Positions 62,123 through 64,000 of a stretch of 64,000 nt of DNA are shown one piece after another. This stretch comes from Pollutimonas thiosulfatoxidans. Its GTDB lineage: Bacteria > Pseudomonadota > Gammaproteobacteria > Burkholderiales > Burkholderiaceae_B. Each line of letters begins with the position of its first letter. The stretch's first letter is position 1. The DNA lies in contig NZ_CP022987.1 of assembly GCF_004022565.1 (NCBI RefSeq), forward strand, positions 2,790,001 through 2,854,000. Direction: 5' to 3'. A model generated the notes under the pieces. That model saw only the letters and a list, made by a program, of their open reading frames with translations. It was not told the origin of the DNA and did not search any database. The translations under genes and the position numbers were made by a program.

Positions 62123-63094
62123 ATGTTCGGTTTCGTAGCACGCAGGGTCGTTCAGTCTGTTTTCGTCATGCTGACTGTGGGGTTGATCGCGTTTTCCATG
62201 TTTCGCTACGTGGGCGACCCGATCAACAACATGGTGGGTCAGGACACAACGATGGAGCAGCGGGCCGAGATGCGCAAGCAGCTTGGCCTGGACGACCCCT
62301 TCCTGGTGCAGTACTTTCGCTTCGTCAAGAATGCGATCCAGGGAGATTTCGGCATGTCGTACCGCCAGCGCAGGCCGGTCAGCGAGCTTATCCAAAGCCG
62401 TATGCCGGCCACGCTGGAATTGTCGTTCGTATCTGCACTGATGGCGCTGTTCTGCGGCATACCCATGGGCATCTATACCGCGCTCAGGCGCAAGGGCTTC
62501 TTGTCGCGCAGCTTCATGACGCTGTCGCTGATCGGCATATCGCTACCGACCTTCCTGATCGGTATTTTGATGATTCTTTTCTTTGGCGTGATGCTGCGAT
62601 GGCTGCCCAGCTTTGGCCGGGGCGAGGTCGTGCAACTGGGCTGGTGGTCTACCGGCTTTCTGACCAAAAGCGGATGGCAGTCGCTAATTATGCCGGCCTT
62701 TACCCTGGCGCTGTTCCAGATGACGCTGATCATGCGGCTGGTGCGGGCCGAGATGCTGGAAGTGATGCAAACAGACTTCATCAAGTTTGCCCGCGCGCGC
62801 GGCCTGCCCGAACGCATGATCAATTTTCGCCATGCGCTGAAAAATACGCTGGTGCCGGTTATTACGATTACCGGCCTGCAGCTGGGGTCCATCATCGCCT
62901 TTTCCATCATTACCGAGACTGTGTTCCAGTGGCCGGGCATGGGCTTGCTGTTCATCCAGTCCATCAGCGCCGTCGACATCCCTGTCATGGCTGCCTATCT
63001 GCTGCTTATCGCCTTCTTCTTTGTCATCATCAACCTGATCGTCGACCTGCTTTATTTTGCCGTCGATCCGCGCCTGCGCGTGCAGAAAAACTAG
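62123..63094 (+). CDS. Peptide ABC transporter permease (DppB-like)
   Basis: 323 aa, six membrane helices: N-terminal FVARRVVQSVFVMLTVGLIA, LGLDDPFLVQYFRFV and the EAA loop ARARGLPERMINFRHALKNT. Six bases after the binding-protein gene. Confidence 0.92.
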   Translation: MFGFVARRVVQSVFVMLTVGLIAFSMFRYVGDPINNMVGQDTTMEQRAEMRKQLGLDDPFLVQYFRFVKNAIQGDFGMSYRQRRPVSELIQSRMPATLELSFVSALMALFCGIPMGIYTALRRKGFLSRSFMTLSLIGISLPTFLIGILMILFFGVMLRWLPSFGRGEVVQLGWWSTGFLTKSGWQSLIMPAFTLALFQMTLIMRLVRAEMLEVMQTDFIKFARARGLPERMINFRHALKNTLVPVITITGLQLGSIIAFSIITETVFQWPGMGLLFIQSISAVDIPVMAAYLLLIAFFFVIINLIVDLLYFAVDPRLRVQKN

Positions 63095-63112
63095 AAGGCC
63101 CCGCGAAACACT

Positions 63113-64000
63113 ATGGCCACCACGCTACTGTCCCGCCTGTCCAACAGCGACATCTTTTACAGCTTCCGTCATTCGCCCACGGCCATGATTTCCGCCGCTG
63201 TAGCGCTCATACTGTGCCTGGGCGCGGTGTTTGCGCCGCTGGTGGCACCCCACAACCCTTTTGACCTGGCCACCCTGGACCTGCTGGATGCCAACTTGCC
63301 GCCGGTCTGGAATGCGGAAGGCGACGCGCGCTACTGGCTGGGTACCGACGATCAGGGCCGCGACATGCTATCGGCCATTTTGTACGGCGCCCGCATTTCG
63401 CTGCTGGTGGGTGTGGCGTCCGTATTGTTCTCGCTGGTGCTGGGCGTGTCGCTCGGCCTGATCAGCGGTTATGCCGGCGGGCGCATCGACAGCGTCATCA
63501 TGCGTATTGCCGATGTGCAGCTGTCTTTTCCCGCCATCCTGATCGCCCTGCTGGTGGACGGCATTGCCCGCGGCCTGCTGCCGCGCGATGCGCAAGACAG
63601 CCTGTCGCTATACGTGCTGATTTTTGCGATCGGCATCTCGGGCTGGGTACAGTATGCGCGCACGGTGCGCGGCGCCACCATGGTCGAACGCAACAAGGAA
63701 TATGTGCAGGCAGCCCGCTTGATCGGCATGCGCCCCTTCCCCATACTGCGACGCCACATCTTGCCCAACGTCATGGGGCCGGTGCTGGTGATCGCCACCA
63801 TACATCTGGCGGTGGCCATCATTACCGAAGCGACGCTGTCCTTCCTGGGCGTGGGCATTCCGCCCACCACGCCGTCGCTGGGCACCCTGATCCGTATCGG
63901 CAACAGTTACTTGTTCTCGGGCGACTGGTGGATTTCCATCTTCCCCGGCATTGCGCTGGTGCTGCTTGCCTTGTCGGTCAATTTGCTGGGCGATTGGCTG
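63113..64000 (+). CDS. Peptide ABC transporter permease (DppC-like), 3' end cut by window
   Basis: Starts at the ATG at 63113 and stays open through the last base (296 codons), so only the final residues are missing. An N-terminal helix (MISAAVALILCLGAVFAPLV), the segment WLGTDDQGRDMLSAILYGAR and the EAA loop ARLIGMRPFPILRRHILPNV identify it as the second permease, partner of the DppB-like protein. ATPase genes are expected just beyond the window. Confidence 0.92.
   Translation, partial: MATTLLSRLSNSDIFYSFRHSPTAMISAAVALILCLGAVFAPLVAPHNPFDLATLDLLDANLPPVWNAEGDARYWLGTDDQGRDMLSAILYGARISLLVGVASVLFSLVLGVSLGLISGYAGGRIDSVIMRIADVQLSFPAILIALLVDGIARGLLPRDAQDSLSLYVLIFAIGISGWVQYARTVRGATMVERNKEYVQAARLIGMRPFPILRRHILPNVMGPVLVIATIHLAVAIITEATLSFLGVGIPPTTPSLGTLIRIGNSYLFSGDWWISIFPGIALVLLALSVNLLGDWL

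Overview
The window looks like chromosomal DNA of a GC-rich betaproteobacterium, most likely an Alcaligenaceae member near Pusillimonas or Bordetella. This is inferred from gene order and protein flavour: gltBD, an mla operon containing mlaA, bolA-murA-his, HIT-tatABC, petABC-sspAB. No database search was possible. No insertion sequence, prophage, CRISPR array or rRNA was seen.

Layout. 1-1447: the end of a PucR-type regulator, then an orphan AbrB/MazE-type antitoxin bracketed by two inverted copies of a 223-bp palindromic element (A and B). 1448-7609: glutamate synthase gltBD. 7672-11315: mlaFEDAC phospholipid transport, without mlaB. 11381-12963: a two-gene ABC exporter. 12968-21918: a tightly coupled run of bolA-like gene, murA, hisG-D-B-H-A-F-I-E (no hisC), a HIT protein and tatABC. 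21919-22734: non-coding, with two more copies of the palindromic element (D and C), again as an inverted pair. 22735-29475: a DegS-like protease, a Nif3-like protein, mscL, petABC, sspA and sspB.

29508-64000 is mostly accessory catabolism and transport: an HpaI-type aldolase, tRNA-Thr, and a LysR-controlled DUF1446/AtuA module with a TAXI-TRAP transporter whose binding-protein gene carries an in-frame amber codon. A GntR/FCD-flanked module follows, with a ribose-type ABC importer, three dehydrogenases, an esterase/formamidase and a DJ-1-like protein. Next come a DUF2141 protein with a carotenoid-oxygenase-family dioxygenase, divergent from a GntR/UTRA regulator heading a sulfonate/nitrate-type ABC importer, GMC oxidoreductase, aldehyde dehydrogenase and enolase-superfamily enzyme. 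A SulP permease, a cluster of small minus-strand genes, argE-like deacylase and a dipeptide-type ABC transporter (dppA, dppB, partial dppC) finish the window.

The most unusual signal is the four-copy palindromic family. Its long stems differ between arms only by transitions, and all 14 that I counted give G·U pairs on one and the same strand of the element. Several stems also show compensatory changes between copies. This points to a selected folded RNA (or single-stranded DNA), arranged twice as an outward-facing inverted pair.
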